From contig JAQVCV010000011.1 in assembly GCA_028689615.1 (NCBI GenBank), positions 38,176 through 90,109 on the forward strand: a stretch of 51,934 nucleotides of DNA, written 5' to 3'. Both the position numbers and the translations under genes were made by a program. The stretch comes from Bacteroidales bacterium. GTDB lineage: Bacteria; Bacteroidota; Bacteroidia; Bacteroidales; TTA-H9. The notes under the pieces are model-generated. The model ran no database searches. It had not been told where the DNA came from and saw nothing but the letters and a program-made list of their open reading frames with translations. This document shows, one piece after another, positions 1 to 7,069 of the stretch (position 1 is its first letter; every line of letters starts with the position of its first letter).

Positions 1-223
1 CTCTGATTAATCCCGAAGTTTCGGGACTCTAACCAACTGAGCTAAGGAGGAATATTTTAAGAACTTGACCTTTGACCCTCTGATTAATCCCGAAGTTTCG
101 GGACTCTAACCAACTGAGCTAAGGAGGAATATTTTAAGAACTTGACCTTTGACCCTCTGATTAATCCCGAAGTTTCGGGACTCTAACCAACTGAGCTAAG
201 GAGGAATATTTTAAGAACTTGAC
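1..223 (-). repeat. Tandem 77-bp units built on the 5' half of tRNA-Asn
   Basis: Three head-to-tail units start at 1, 78 and 155. The first two are identical over 77 bp, and the third matches for 69 bp before diverging at about 224. Read on the minus strand, each unit begins with a tRNA-Asn-like acceptor 5' strand and D arm (TCCTCCTTAGCTCAGTTGG...), and it also keeps the 3' anticodon-stem strand (TTAATCAGAG). The 5' anticodon-stem strand and the start of the loop are replaced by the 16-nt palindrome TCCCGAAACTTCGGGA. No T arm or 3' acceptor strand complementary to TCCTCCT can be found. The remaining 26 bp are AT-rich spacer. The copies therefore look like tRNA halves, not functional tRNA genes. 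The array may continue past the window edge. Assembly error in a tRNA-Asn repeat cannot be excluded. Confidence 0.75.
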
Positions 224-253
224 TCTTGCAGTGATATCACCGTTTTGAGGCTG

Positions 254-285
254 CAAAGATAAAAAGTTTTTTCTGAATAATTCAA
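254..285 (-). promoter_or_regulatory. Minus-strand promoter facing the tRNA-half array
   Basis: On the minus strand the -7 box TATCTTTG lies at 261-254 and a TTG at 285-283, separated by 21 bp. This fits the Bacteroidetes consensus. Transcription would start about 40 bp before the first tRNA-like unit. A 10-bp palindrome (GTGATATCAC, 231-240) lies between promoter and array. Confidence 0.5.
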
Positions 286-293
286 TACCTTTG
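267..293 (+). promoter_or_regulatory. Promoter of the PfkB-family kinase gene
   Basis: The -7 box TACCTTTG at 286-293 matches TAnnTTTG. A T-rich stretch at 267-272 sits where the -33 box is expected. The predicted leader is about 40 nt. The box abuts the -33 element of the divergent minus-strand promoter. Confidence 0.5.
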
Positions 294-338
294 CACAAAA
301 ATTTTAATAATTTATTTTAATAGACTAAAAATCAGGAT

Positions 339-1295
339 ATGGTTAAAGTACTCGGAATGGGAAATGCTTTGGTTGACATGATGATTCAAATTCCCAATGA
401 CGAATGGCTCGATAAGTTTAATTTGCCAAAAGGAAGTATGCAATTGGTTGATGCCTTACAAAAGACTGTTATTTTAGAGTCTTGTAAGAGTCTTGACGTC
501 AGAAGAATTGCAGGTGGTTCCGCTTCTAATACAATATTTGGGCTGGCTTCTTTAGGCGCTAAAACTGCATTTATTGGAAAAATTGGGAATGATGAAGTAG
601 GACAGTTTTATAGCGATGATTTGTCAAAAGCAGGAATAACGCCGATTCTGTTTTCGGGAGTTGCTCCTACAGGTGTCGCATCTGCATTGGTTTCACCTGA
701 TTCTGAACGTACTTTTGGTACTTATCTTGGTGCCGCGATCGAGTTGTCAGCGTCTGATCTGACCCCTGATCTTTTCAAAGGCTTCGATTTCTTTCATATC
801 GAGGGATACTTAGTACAAAATCATGATCTTATGATTAGAGCAGTTGAGTTGGCTGCGGCAGCTGGTTGTAAAATTTCCATTGATCTGGCCAGCTATAATG
901 TTGTTGCCGATAATCTTGAGTTTCTTAAAAATTTGATGGCCAATCCTATCGCGGTGCTTTTTGCAAATGAAGAGGAAGCTCGTTCCTTTACCGGGCTTGA
1001 ACCTGAAGAGGCGCTTAAAGCTATGGCCCCACTGGCTGACGTTGTTGTAGTAAAGATTGGAAGTCGTGGAGCTCTGGTTAAGAGGGGAAGCGAAGAGGTA
1101 TCCGTTCCCTCTTTGCCAGTGAAACCGATTGATACTACTGGTGCCGGCGATTTGTTTGCTTCAGGGTTTTTGTTCGCGTTGGGCAATGGTGGATCTCTGA
1201 AAGAGGCTGCTGAGCTGGGAACTCGTTGTGCTGCTGCAGTGATTGGTGTGGTAGGTGCCCGCCCCGATAGCGCTTTCTGGGCAACCACTCGATAG
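339..1295 (+). CDS. PfkB-family carbohydrate/adenosine kinase
   Basis: This 318-residue protein belongs to the PfkB (ribokinase-like) sugar kinase family. It shows the glycine-rich substrate-binding signature AGGSASN near residues 58-64 and the family signature DTTGAGD at 265-271. In that signature the last Asp is the catalytic base and the Gly-Ala-Gly forms the anion hole for the ATP phosphates. The start GNALVD and overall length match proteins usually labelled adenosine kinase in Bacteroidota, but the sequence alone does not decide between adenosine, ribose and other sugars. It is a soluble, single-gene unit with its own promoter, ending at a strong hairpin shared with the convergent acetyltransferase gene. 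Confidence 0.9.
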   Translation: MVKVLGMGNALVDMMIQIPNDEWLDKFNLPKGSMQLVDALQKTVILESCKSLDVRRIAGGSASNTIFGLASLGAKTAFIGKIGNDEVGQFYSDDLSKAGITPILFSGVAPTGVASALVSPDSERTFGTYLGAAIELSASDLTPDLFKGFDFFHIEGYLVQNHDLMIRAVELAAAAGCKISIDLASYNVVADNLEFLKNLMANPIAVLFANEEEARSFTGLEPEEALKAMAPLADVVVVKIGSRGALVKRGSEEVSVPSLPVKPIDTTGAGDLFASGFLFALGNGGSLKEAAELGTRCAAAVIGVVGARPDSAFWATTR

Positions 1296-1319
1296 TGTGT
1301 TTTATTAACTTAGATTACC

Positions 1320-1360
1320 ATACAACAGGGAGCGATCCGGAGGATCGCTCCCTGTTGTAT
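1320..1360. terminator. Perfect 19-bp hairpin between convergent genes
   Basis: A 19-bp perfect stem (1320-1338 with 1342-1360) closes a 3-nt loop. It sits in the 71-bp gap between the convergent kinase and acetyltransferase genes and probably works for both. No long T-run follows on either side, so it may act mainly by 3'-end protection. Confidence 0.7.
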
Positions 1361-1366
1361 CATAGA

Positions 1367-1840
1367 TTATGGAAGAGTAGTTGTCAACTGGTTTTTGTTT
1401 AGTTTGCAGTTTATCCAGGAATCATCTAAATGAGCTTCGATTTTTTTGTAAAAATTGATCGCTGGTTCATTCCAATCCAGGACTTGCCATTGAAGGCGTT
1501 GTGCCCCAAATTTGCGGGCTTCGTCAAGTAGCGCTTCAAACAGTTGACGACCTATGCCCCTTCTCCGGTATAGCTCTTTTACTACAATGTCTTCGAGGTA
1601 GATGCAACGACCTTTCCATGTTGAATAGCTGTAAAAGTAGAGTGCCATGCCGTAAATAACCATCCCATCTGATGCTACTAGCAGATGATACAGGGGCTTT
1701 GAGCCGAAACCATCGGCCTCAAGGTCGGAAAGAGTAATGGTAACTTCCTGTGGTGCATTTTCGTAGGTGGCCAGTTCCTGAATAAGTTCCAAAATGGCGG
1801 GAAGATCTTCACGGGTTCCCTTTCTTATTTCCATACTCAA
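1367..1840 (-). CDS. GNAT N-acetyltransferase, SSAT/thialysine acetyltransferase-like
   Basis: This 157-residue GNAT-fold enzyme would transfer acetyl from acetyl-CoA to an amine. The acetyl-CoA pyrophosphate loop is RRRGIG at 92-97, after the YLEDIVV strand. The C-terminal signature NEPAINFY at 124-131 carries the Tyr that commonly acts as general acid. The order of motifs (ATYE..., DGFG near 44, YLED, RG.G, WNEP.INFY) closely resembles eukaryotic diamine acetyltransferase SSAT and its thialysine-specific relatives. A small polyamine, thialysine or related amine is therefore the likely substrate. Met3 is an equally possible start. The gene is transcribed alone, converging on the kinase. Confidence 0.85.
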   Translation of the reverse strand: MSMEIRKGTREDLPAILELIQELATYENAPQEVTITLSDLEADGFGSKPLYHLLVASDGMVIYGMALYFYSYSTWKGRCIYLEDIVVKELYRRRGIGRQLFEALLDEARKFGAQRLQWQVLDWNEPAINFYKKIEAHLDDSWINCKLNKNQLTTTLP

Positions 1841-1869
1841 ATTCGTTTTTCCAAAAATATGTAACCTGT

Positions 1870-1904
1870 AAAAAAGAAGACCACCCTCTCTGAAGGTGGT
1901 CTTC
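1870..1904 (-). terminator. Intrinsic terminator of gdhA
   Basis: A 10-bp perfect stem (1876-1885 with 1895-1904) has a 9-nt loop and is followed on the minus strand by six T residues. It lies just past the gdhA stop codon. Confidence 0.85.
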
Positions 1905-1928
1905 GACTCGTCTGGTTGGTGTGTTTGA

Positions 1929-3263
1929 TTAGATCACGCCCTGATCAATCATGGCGTCAGCAACTTTGATGAAACCGGCAACATTGGCTCCCTTCATGTA
2001 GTTCACATAACCGTCGGCCTGTTTTCCATATTTCACACAATTTTCGTGGATGTTCTTCATGATGTTGAGAAGCTTTTCGTCAACTTCTTCGCGCGACCAG
2101 CTGAGTTTCTCGCTGTTCTGCGACATTTCAAGACCCGAAACGGCAACGCCACCAGCGTTAACAGCTTTACCTGGTCCGTACATCACTTTCTTTTCGATGA
2201 AATGGTTGATGGCCTCGGGAGTACATCCCATGTTTGAGCATTCTGCGATGCAGATGCAGCCGTTTTCAACCAGTTTCTTGGCGTCGTCGCCGTTTACTTC
2301 GTTTTGGGTAGCGCAAGGCATAGCGATGTCGCATTTCACGCTCCAGGGTTTCTGGCCGGCGAAGAATTCAACACCATATTTTTCAGCGTAAGGTTTAACA
2401 ACGTCGTTGTTCGAAGCACGCAGTTCGAGCAAATAGTCAATCTTTTCGCCTTTAATACCATCAGGATCATAAACGTAGCCGTCAGGACCTGAAATGGTCA
2501 CGATTTTTGCACCGAATTCAACGGCTTTCAGGGCAGCGCCCCATGTTACGTTTCCGAAGCCCGAAAGAGCAACAGTTTTGCCATTGAAGCTGTCACCTTT
2601 GGTGGCAAGCATTTCCTGTGCGAAATAAACACCTCCGAAACCAGTAGCTTCCGGACGAATGAGCGATCCGCCCCAGTTGCGTCCTTTGCCTGTGAGAACA
2701 CCAACGTGCTCGCGGCTGAGTTTCTTCCACATACCATAAAGGTAGCCAATCTCACGACCGCCTACGCCAATGTCACCTGCCGGAACGTCGGTCTCGGGAC
2801 CAATGTTGCGCCACAATTCAGTCATGAAAGCCTGGCAGAAACGCATGATTTCGTTGTCTGATTTTCCTTTGGGATTGAAATCTGAACCACCTTTGGCACC
2901 TCCCATGGGAAGGGTCGTAAGGCTGTTTTTGAAAATCTGCTCGAAACCCAAGAATTTCAGGATCGAGAGGTTCACGCTGGGGTGGAAACGCAGTCCACCT
3001 TTGTAGGGGCCTATGGCGTTGTTGAATTGCACCCTGTAACCACGGTTCACCTGAACGTCGCCGTTATCATCAACCCAAGTTACACGGAATTGGATGATGC
3101 GATCAGGTTCTACCAGACGCTCAACTACTTTGTGAGCATCGTACTGGGGGTTTTCATTCACGAAGTCAGCGATGGTTTCGAGAACTTCGCGTGCGGCCTG
3201 GAGGAACTCCGGCTGAGCGGGATTATTCTTCTCAAGCTCAGCGATTATTTTTTCAAGGTTCAT
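1929..3263 (-). CDS. gdhA: NADP-type glutamate dehydrogenase
   Basis: Hexameric glutamate dehydrogenase (444 residues, the usual size of the bacterial/fungal class) interconverts 2-oxoglutarate plus ammonium with glutamate. The substrate motifs GPYKGGLRFHP (from residue 85) and PMGGAKGGSDFNPKG (119-133) carry the substrate Lys88 and catalytic Lys124. PAGDIGVGGREIG follows, and the nucleotide-binding turn is GFGNVTWG at 235-242. The family resemblance is to NADPH-dependent assimilatory enzymes, but cofactor use is inferred. It is monocistronic, with a clear promoter at 3338-3367, an approximately 70-nt leader containing inverted repeats and its own terminator, so nitrogen-responsive leader control is possible. 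Confidence 0.97.
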   Translation of the reverse strand: MNLEKIIAELEKNNPAQPEFLQAAREVLETIADFVNENPQYDAHKVVERLVEPDRIIQFRVTWVDDNGDVQVNRGYRVQFNNAIGPYKGGLRFHPSVNLSILKFLGFEQIFKNSLTTLPMGGAKGGSDFNPKGKSDNEIMRFCQAFMTELWRNIGPETDVPAGDIGVGGREIGYLYGMWKKLSREHVGVLTGKGRNWGGSLIRPEATGFGGVYFAQEMLATKGDSFNGKTVALSGFGNVTWGAALKAVEFGAKIVTISGPDGYVYDPDGIKGEKIDYLLELRASNNDVVKPYAEKYGVEFFAGQKPWSVKCDIAMPCATQNEVNGDDAKKLVENGCICIAECSNMGCTPEAINHFIEKKVMYGPGKAVNAGGVAVSGLEMSQNSEKLSWSREEVDEKLLNIMKNIHENCVKYGKQADGYVNYMKGANVAGFIKVADAMIDQGVI

Positions 3264-3287
3264 TTTGATGATTTTGTGAGGTTAAAT

Positions 3288-3322
3288 GTTGATTATCAAC
3301 AAGGTGATTTGAACACCCTGTT
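3288..3322 (-). promoter_or_regulatory. Overlapping inverted repeats in the gdhA leader
   Basis: Two potential hairpins lie between promoter and start codon. One pairs 3298-3306 with 3314-3322 (9 bp including one G-U on the transcript). The other is the palindrome GTTGATTATCAAC (plus-strand reading) at 3288-3300. They share three bases, so they could exclude each other in RNA, or the second could be a protein-binding site. Confidence 0.4.
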
Positions 3323-3337
3323 AATAAATTAACACGA

Positions 3338-3367
3338 CAAAGGTATGGTTTATTTCTTATCTGCAAA
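3338..3367 (-). promoter_or_regulatory. Promoter of gdhA
   Basis: On the minus strand, TTTG (3367-3364), an 18-bp spacer and TACCTTTG (3345-3338) form a near-perfect Bacteroidetes housekeeping promoter. Confidence 0.8.
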
Positions 3368-3427
3368 CTTTCAGCTTAGGAAATTCATGTTTTGATTTTT
3401 AGCACTTTCGTAAGTTTCTTTTTTTGA

Positions 3428-4102
3428 TTAGTGGTTTTCATATCTTGTTGTTTTTTCTTCTGCCAGAATCTGCTTGATTTTACCGTTCTCCCACTCGCGA
3501 TCCAACACCAATTTCCCTGCTAAATCCCAGGCTGTTTCTCTGCCATCTTTTTTGTTGTCAGTGTAATGTGTCACCGAGGCCCGTTTCCCATTAAGGTGAT
3601 AAACCTTAACTATGCCATGCCCGCGTTTAAAGAACCCTTCTCCCGTAACCTTCCCCTCGGGGCTGAACCAGTACCATTTTCCATCGTAAAATCCTTTGTA
3701 ATAATTTCCTTCAAGTTTTAAAACGCCATGTTCATACCACTCTTTTGCAGCGCCATGCATGGTATCTGCGTGCCAAGCAATTTCGCTCAATCGTTTACCC
3801 TTATTATTCCACGTGGTGGCGATTCCCGTTTTCAAGCCCGCCTCATAATGCTCCTCTAAAACTAAAGTACCTTTTGGATTCCAACGGCGCAGCAACCCGT
3901 CGGGAAGGTTGTTGCTATAGCTTACCTCTTGTTCAATTCGGCCATTTGGGTAGAAGTAGCGGGCTAATCCTTCTCTCTTGCCTGATTTTGTCTGAATTTC
4001 TGACAATACTATCCCATTGGAATGGTAGGTAGTTTCAACTTTGGTGTTGCATCCGGCCAGAAGGATGGCCACCACCGCAAAACAGATTTTTCTAATTTTC
4101 AT
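3428..4102 (-). CDS. MORN/YwqK-type repeat lipoprotein
   Basis: This 224-residue protein has a lipoprotein signal peptide ending in LLAGC (Cys18). About eight repeats follow, each a Tyr/Trp-rich strand, then a turn of the type N-G/K-G, then a strand ending in a Glu. Examples are YPNGRIEQE, NPKGTLVLEE, NNKGKRLSE and SPEGKVTGEG. This is the MORN-variant repeat often labelled YwqK-family antitoxin in Bacteroidota, although no toxin gene is nearby and that label should not be taken as function. It is probably anchored in the outer or inner membrane and binds an unknown ligand. It follows the LolC/E-like permease gene by 19 bp and is probably cotranscribed with it. Confidence 0.85.
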   Translation of the reverse strand: MKIRKICFAVVAILLAGCNTKVETTYHSNGIVLSEIQTKSGKREGLARYFYPNGRIEQEVSYSNNLPDGLLRRWNPKGTLVLEEHYEAGLKTGIATTWNNKGKRLSEIAWHADTMHGAAKEWYEHGVLKLEGNYYKGFYDGKWYWFSPEGKVTGEGFFKRGHGIVKVYHLNGKRASVTHYTDNKKDGRETAWDLAGKLVLDREWENGKIKQILAEEKTTRYENH

Positions 4103-4121
4103 CGATTAAAATCGGTTTGTG

Positions 4122-5351
4122 TTAACTGTATCGTATCGCTTTAACCGGACTTATCCGTGAAATGATCATCGCTGGCAGCGTAAGTATAACCAGGCAAATT
4201 ACAAAAGCCCCCAGGTTGATTAACAGAAGGTTGATCCAGCTGAGCAGAACAGGTACATGAGTAACATAGTATGCTTCCTGCGGCAATTTAAGGAGTTGCC
4301 ATTTGTACTGCACGAAAACCAGAAGTAATGCCAGCAGATTGCCCCTGATAATTCCCCGGATTGCTATGCGGGCAGCCTGAATTAAAAATATTTGCCGAAT
4401 CCGTTTTGAAGAGGCTCCAAGTGCTTTTAAAATGCCGATAACTGTTGTTTGTTCCAAAATCAACACCAACAAGACACTTATAAGCGCCATTGCAGCAACC
4501 AGTATCATCAGACCCAGAATAACGGCTACGTTCATGTTTTGAAGGTCGAGCCAGTCGAAGATTTGAGGGTAAAGCTGCCGAAGTGTTTTTACATCAAGGT
4601 CATAATCGGTGAGTTGGTAAAGTGCCTGACCATAAAAATCCATTTGACTAAAACTGTTCAGAAATATTTCAAAACCACCTGTTTGATCGTTTTCCCATCC
4701 GTTGAGTCTCTGTATGTGGTAAATGTGCCCTATGAGGTAGAGTTTGTCGAATTCTTCCAACCCCGTATCGTAAATGCCGCATACGGTAAGCTTACGTCCT
4801 CTGGGTGCAAGTTCGTTCCCGGTGATAAACCAGATTCGCAACGGATCACCAACAGAAAAACCCATCGATCGGGCCAGCACTGAGCTTATCATTACATCAT
4901 TGCGTGTCAGGGTGTCGTTGGGGCGAAGGCATCGTCCGGAAACCAGTTTCTGATGGTAAAAAGTGGTATCGAAGTCTGACGCTGCCCCCTTTAAAACCAC
5001 TCCCTGAATTTGCTCCTCTGTTTTTACCAGTCCTGCTTTCGTTGCAAATTGCTGGATGTGCCTGATTGGAGGTAACGAGGCAGGCCAGGGATAAAACTTC
5101 TGGATGGTACTGATGGCAACTGCCTCAAACGATTCATTGCTGCTGAAACCCGTTACTCGGATATGGCCTGTATAGGCGGTTATTTTTTCTTGTATGGCCG
5201 CTCTGAAGCCCGTGAGAATTGCAACGGCCACAATCATCACCGCAATGCCCAGTGCAACGCTTATTGTGGCAAGTTTTACAATCGTAGCCGACACCCCTTT
5301 GGAATGACTTGAAGTGAGACGGCCAGCTACAAAAAACGGGAATGGTTTCAT
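4122..5351 (-). CDS. LolC/LolE-type ABC permease (FtsX family)
   Basis: This 409-residue permease resembles the lipoprotein-releasing LolCDE complex subunits LolC/LolE. It has an N-terminal FxAxRL-type start, a first membrane helix at roughly 25-48, and a large periplasmic MacB-like core domain to about residue 270. Three C-terminal helices of the FtsX domain follow (about 275-300, 325-350 and 375-400), ending in PVKAIRYS. In the Lol system these subunits extract lipoproteins from the inner membrane using ATP hydrolysed by LolD. No LolD ATPase gene is in this window. The gene downstream encodes a lipoprotein, which fits but does not prove the role. Confidence 0.85.
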   Translation of the reverse strand: MKPFPFFVAGRLTSSHSKGVSATIVKLATISVALGIAVMIVAVAILTGFRAAIQEKITAYTGHIRVTGFSSNESFEAVAISTIQKFYPWPASLPPIRHIQQFATKAGLVKTEEQIQGVVLKGAASDFDTTFYHQKLVSGRCLRPNDTLTRNDVMISSVLARSMGFSVGDPLRIWFITGNELAPRGRKLTVCGIYDTGLEEFDKLYLIGHIYHIQRLNGWENDQTGGFEIFLNSFSQMDFYGQALYQLTDYDLDVKTLRQLYPQIFDWLDLQNMNVAVILGLMILVAAMALISVLLVLILEQTTVIGILKALGASSKRIRQIFLIQAARIAIRGIIRGNLLALLLVFVQYKWQLLKLPQEAYYVTHVPVLLSWINLLLINLGAFVICLVILTLPAMIISRISPVKAIRYS

Positions 5352-5368
5352 GAAAGGTCTTTATCTTG

Positions 5369-5397
5369 CAAAAATAGGTCTTTTCATTTTGTTGCAA
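5369..5397 (-). promoter_or_regulatory. Promoter of the LolC/E-like gene
   Basis: On the minus strand, TTG (5397-5395), an 18-bp spacer and TATTTTTG (5376-5369) fit the Bacteroidetes consensus, leaving an approximately 10-15 nt leader. Confidence 0.65.
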
Positions 5398-5525
5398 GGA
5401 AGTGCCGACAGATGCAACCGCAACTTAGCGTAAAAACACTTCCTGATGGTATGCCTGATTCGTGGATTCGTTCACCCTGTTGGGTGGCTTGAGTTTTTTT
5501 TCTTCTCGTACCAGCCATAGCGGCT

Positions 5526-5557
5526 TTTGAAGATATCCGCCGCAATACGTATCTTTG
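5526..5557 (+). promoter_or_regulatory. Promoter of the DUF456 gene
   Basis: TTTG (5526-5529), a 20-bp spacer and TATCTTTG (5550-5557) form a Bacteroidetes promoter. It overlaps a possible TTG start at 5555, which it therefore argues against. Confidence 0.7.
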
Positions 5558-5581
5558 TTAACTGTTGAAATGAATTGGTGT

Positions 5582-6058
5582 ATGGATACAATTTTGATTA
5601 TAACTGGCGTGGTGTTGCTGATTGCCGGATTGGCCGGAGCTGTGCTTCCGGTTTTGCCAGGCCCCCCCTTGTCTTTTTTGGCTCTGGTGGTTCTTCATTT
5701 TACAACTCGTCAGCCTTTTACAACCGATTTTCTTGTTTTTTGGGGTATTGTTGCAGCTGTTGTTACGGTGCTCGACTATTGGGTACCGGTTTATGGAACA
5801 AAGAAATTCGGAGGATCAAAAAGAGGTGCCACAGGCAGTGCCGTCGGATTGGTCGTTGGGATTTTGTTCATGGGGCCATTTGGTGTGTTGATAGGGCCGT
5901 TTTTGGGTGCCTATATCGGCGAACTCACTGCCGGTAGCGATTCACGTGTTGCACTTAAGGCAGCCATCGGTTCTTTCCTGGGCTTTTTGGCTGGCACAGC
6001 CATGAAATTGATCTTTGCAGCCGTGATGATCGTCCTCTTTGTCCGGAGCTTTTTCTAA
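5582..6058 (+). CDS. DUF456 family membrane protein
   Basis: This small, very hydrophobic protein of 158 residues has four or five membrane helices rich in Gly and Pro. It shows the family features GxxGAxLPVLPGPPLSF in the first hairpin and repeated FGPFGxxIGPFxGAxIGE-type glycine patterns in the second half, typical of DUF456. Its function is unknown. The longer reading frames starting at 5555 (TTG) or 5570 (ATG) begin inside or immediately after the promoter -7 box, so the ATG at 5582 is preferred. It is transcribed alone, divergent from the LolC/E-like gene and converging on the FMN-binding lipoprotein gene. Confidence 0.85.
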   Translation: MDTILIITGVVLLIAGLAGAVLPVLPGPPLSFLALVVLHFTTRQPFTTDFLVFWGIVAAVVTVLDYWVPVYGTKKFGGSKRGATGSAVGLVVGILFMGPFGVLIGPFLGAYIGELTAGSDSRVALKAAIGSFLGFLAGTAMKLIFAAVMIVLFVRSFF

Positions 6059-6086
6059 GCTTACAACACGCGAATCGCTACCCGTT

Positions 6087-6470
6087 TCATCTTTCAGTGT
6101 GCAGCGATCTTTTTCGGGGTGCTTTATTGAGTGCGTTGGCCGTCGCATTGATAAGTGTATGACTGGCCTCTGTGGCTCCTGAAACAGCATCCACATAGGG
6201 AGTTTGCTCTCGTACCATCCGTGCTGGCAGCGAATCTGCGGCCGGACGTCCAAATCGTGTGGCATCAAGCCGAATCACTCTGACAGATTCAATGCGATGA
6301 TCAACAAGGGTTACTTCCACTTCGGCTGTATTCATGTTGTGTGCGAAACCAGAATAGGTGCCATCACACAATTCTCCCAAAACGATGGTTTCCTTGTTGA
6401 TAGGAGCCGGACTGCAGGCTGTAGTCACTATCAGACCAATCAGCCATTTCTTTAATCTAACGAATTGCAT
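6087..6470 (-). CDS. FMN-binding domain lipoprotein
   Basis: This 127-residue protein has a signal peptide with a possible lipobox (VTTAC, Cys19) and an FMN_bind domain. The signature DAVSGATEASHTL spans 94-106. In NqrC and RnfG the threonine of the S-G-A-T motif carries FMN through a phosphoester bond made by ApbE, so Thr100 is the predicted attachment site. The charged C-terminal tail is less conserved. It is located outside the cytoplasm and probably shuttles electrons. It lies 14 bp downstream of a flavodoxin gene and is probably cotranscribed with it. No NqrC/RnfG partners are encoded nearby, so it is a stand-alone FMN_bind protein. Confidence 0.85.
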   Translation of the reverse strand: MQFVRLKKWLIGLIVTTACSPAPINKETIVLGELCDGTYSGFAHNMNTAEVEVTLVDHRIESVRVIRLDATRFGRPAADSLPARMVREQTPYVDAVSGATEASHTLINATANALNKAPRKRSLHTER

Positions 6471-6484
6471 GGCTTGTATGAAGT

Positions 6485-6967
6485 TTAGGATTGGGTCAGT
6501 TCTGAAGCCATCGCCTCAATGGCTTCTTGGTTAATGTTGGAGGTTGATTGGGTTACCCCTGCCACCTTGCGTACGATCATCTTCTCAAACCAGTTCATCT
6601 TCTCGAAGTTAAAAGCACCGCCAACTATTTTTGTGGTGGCGGCATGGTGTCGCAGAAGTTCAGGAAAGTTCTGGTTGAATTGTTCAACCGCTTGTTCTCC
6701 TGTATGCATGCAGCAAACAAAGAGTCCAAGCTTCATTCTTAGCAGGTCGGCTGTGTGGTTCATGCAGAAATCTTTTATTCTGCGTTGAATTTTTCCGGCA
6801 TGAATACTTCCTCCAACCACCAGACAGTCGTAGCCGTCGGGGCTAAACGTTTTGTTTTCGCGCAGGTTGATCAGATCTACGGCGGAATTATGAAGTTTTG
6901 CTGATAACTCACGTGCAACTTGTTCGGTAGCACCGTGATTGGAAACATAAACAATTGCGGTTTTCAT
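6485..6967 (-). CDS. Flavodoxin-fold protein, HemG-like
   Basis: This protein of about 160 residues has a flavodoxin fold. The N-terminal strand MKTAIVYVSNHGATEQVA supplies the FMN phosphate loop, followed by YDCLVVGGSIHAGKIQ and a final region with GGAFNFEKMNWFEKMIVRKV. That pattern matches menaquinone-dependent protoporphyrinogen oxidase HemG and related flavodoxin-domain proteins (E. coli HemG has GGALRYPRYRWYDRFMI in the same place). The heme role is plausible, not shown. A reading frame nine codons longer exists, but its start lies inside the apparent -7 box at 6984-6991, so Met at 6967 is preferred. It heads the two-gene unit with the FMN-binding lipoprotein. Confidence 0.85.
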   Translation of the reverse strand: MKTAIVYVSNHGATEQVARELSAKLHNSAVDLINLRENKTFSPDGYDCLVVGGSIHAGKIQRRIKDFCMNHTADLLRMKLGLFVCCMHTGEQAVEQFNQNFPELLRHHAATTKIVGGAFNFEKMNWFEKMIVRKVAGVTQSTSNINQEAIEAMASELTQS

Positions 6968-6983
6968 ATGTAAAAATTTTCGG

Positions 6984-6991
6984 CAAAGTAA
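6984..6991 (-). promoter_or_regulatory. Probable -7 box of the flavodoxin gene
   Basis: The minus-strand TTACTTTG at 6991-6984 is one base off TAnnTTTG, and a TTTG lies about 16 bp further upstream. It supports translation from 6967. Confidence 0.4.
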
Positions 6992-7069
6992 CACAGCGGG
7001 GACCTTGCAAAACGACTCATTGAATGGTTTTCAGGTCTCAAAAATCGGCAGGAGCCACGTTTTGAGGTC

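Noticed and set aside
1-51. A functional tRNA-Asn gene in the repeat unit
   Set aside because: The 5' anticodon-stem strand, T arm and 3' acceptor strand are missing or do not pair.
1-223. The tandem repeats at 1-223 as a CRISPR array
   Set aside because: All copies are identical across the whole 77-bp period, so there are no distinct spacers. The unit is a tRNA half, and no cas genes are present.
893-1288. Long minus-strand frame inside the kinase gene
   Set aside because: It is an antisense shadow of a well-supported gene with no recognisable product. The same holds for other internal opposite-strand frames such as 4449-4883 and 37875-38543.
3428-4102. Toxin-antitoxin system suggested by the YwqK-like label
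   Set aside because: The protein is a predicted lipoprotein with MORN-type repeats, and no toxin gene lies next to it.
5555-5581. TTG at 5555 or ATG at 5570 as start of the DUF456 protein
   Set aside because: The promoter -7 box TATCTTTG at 5550-5557 overlaps the first, and the second lies about where the transcript begins.
6968-6994. Nine extra codons at the start of the flavodoxin gene
   Set aside because: They overlap the -7 box at 6984-6991, and the flavodoxin fold begins at MKTAIV.
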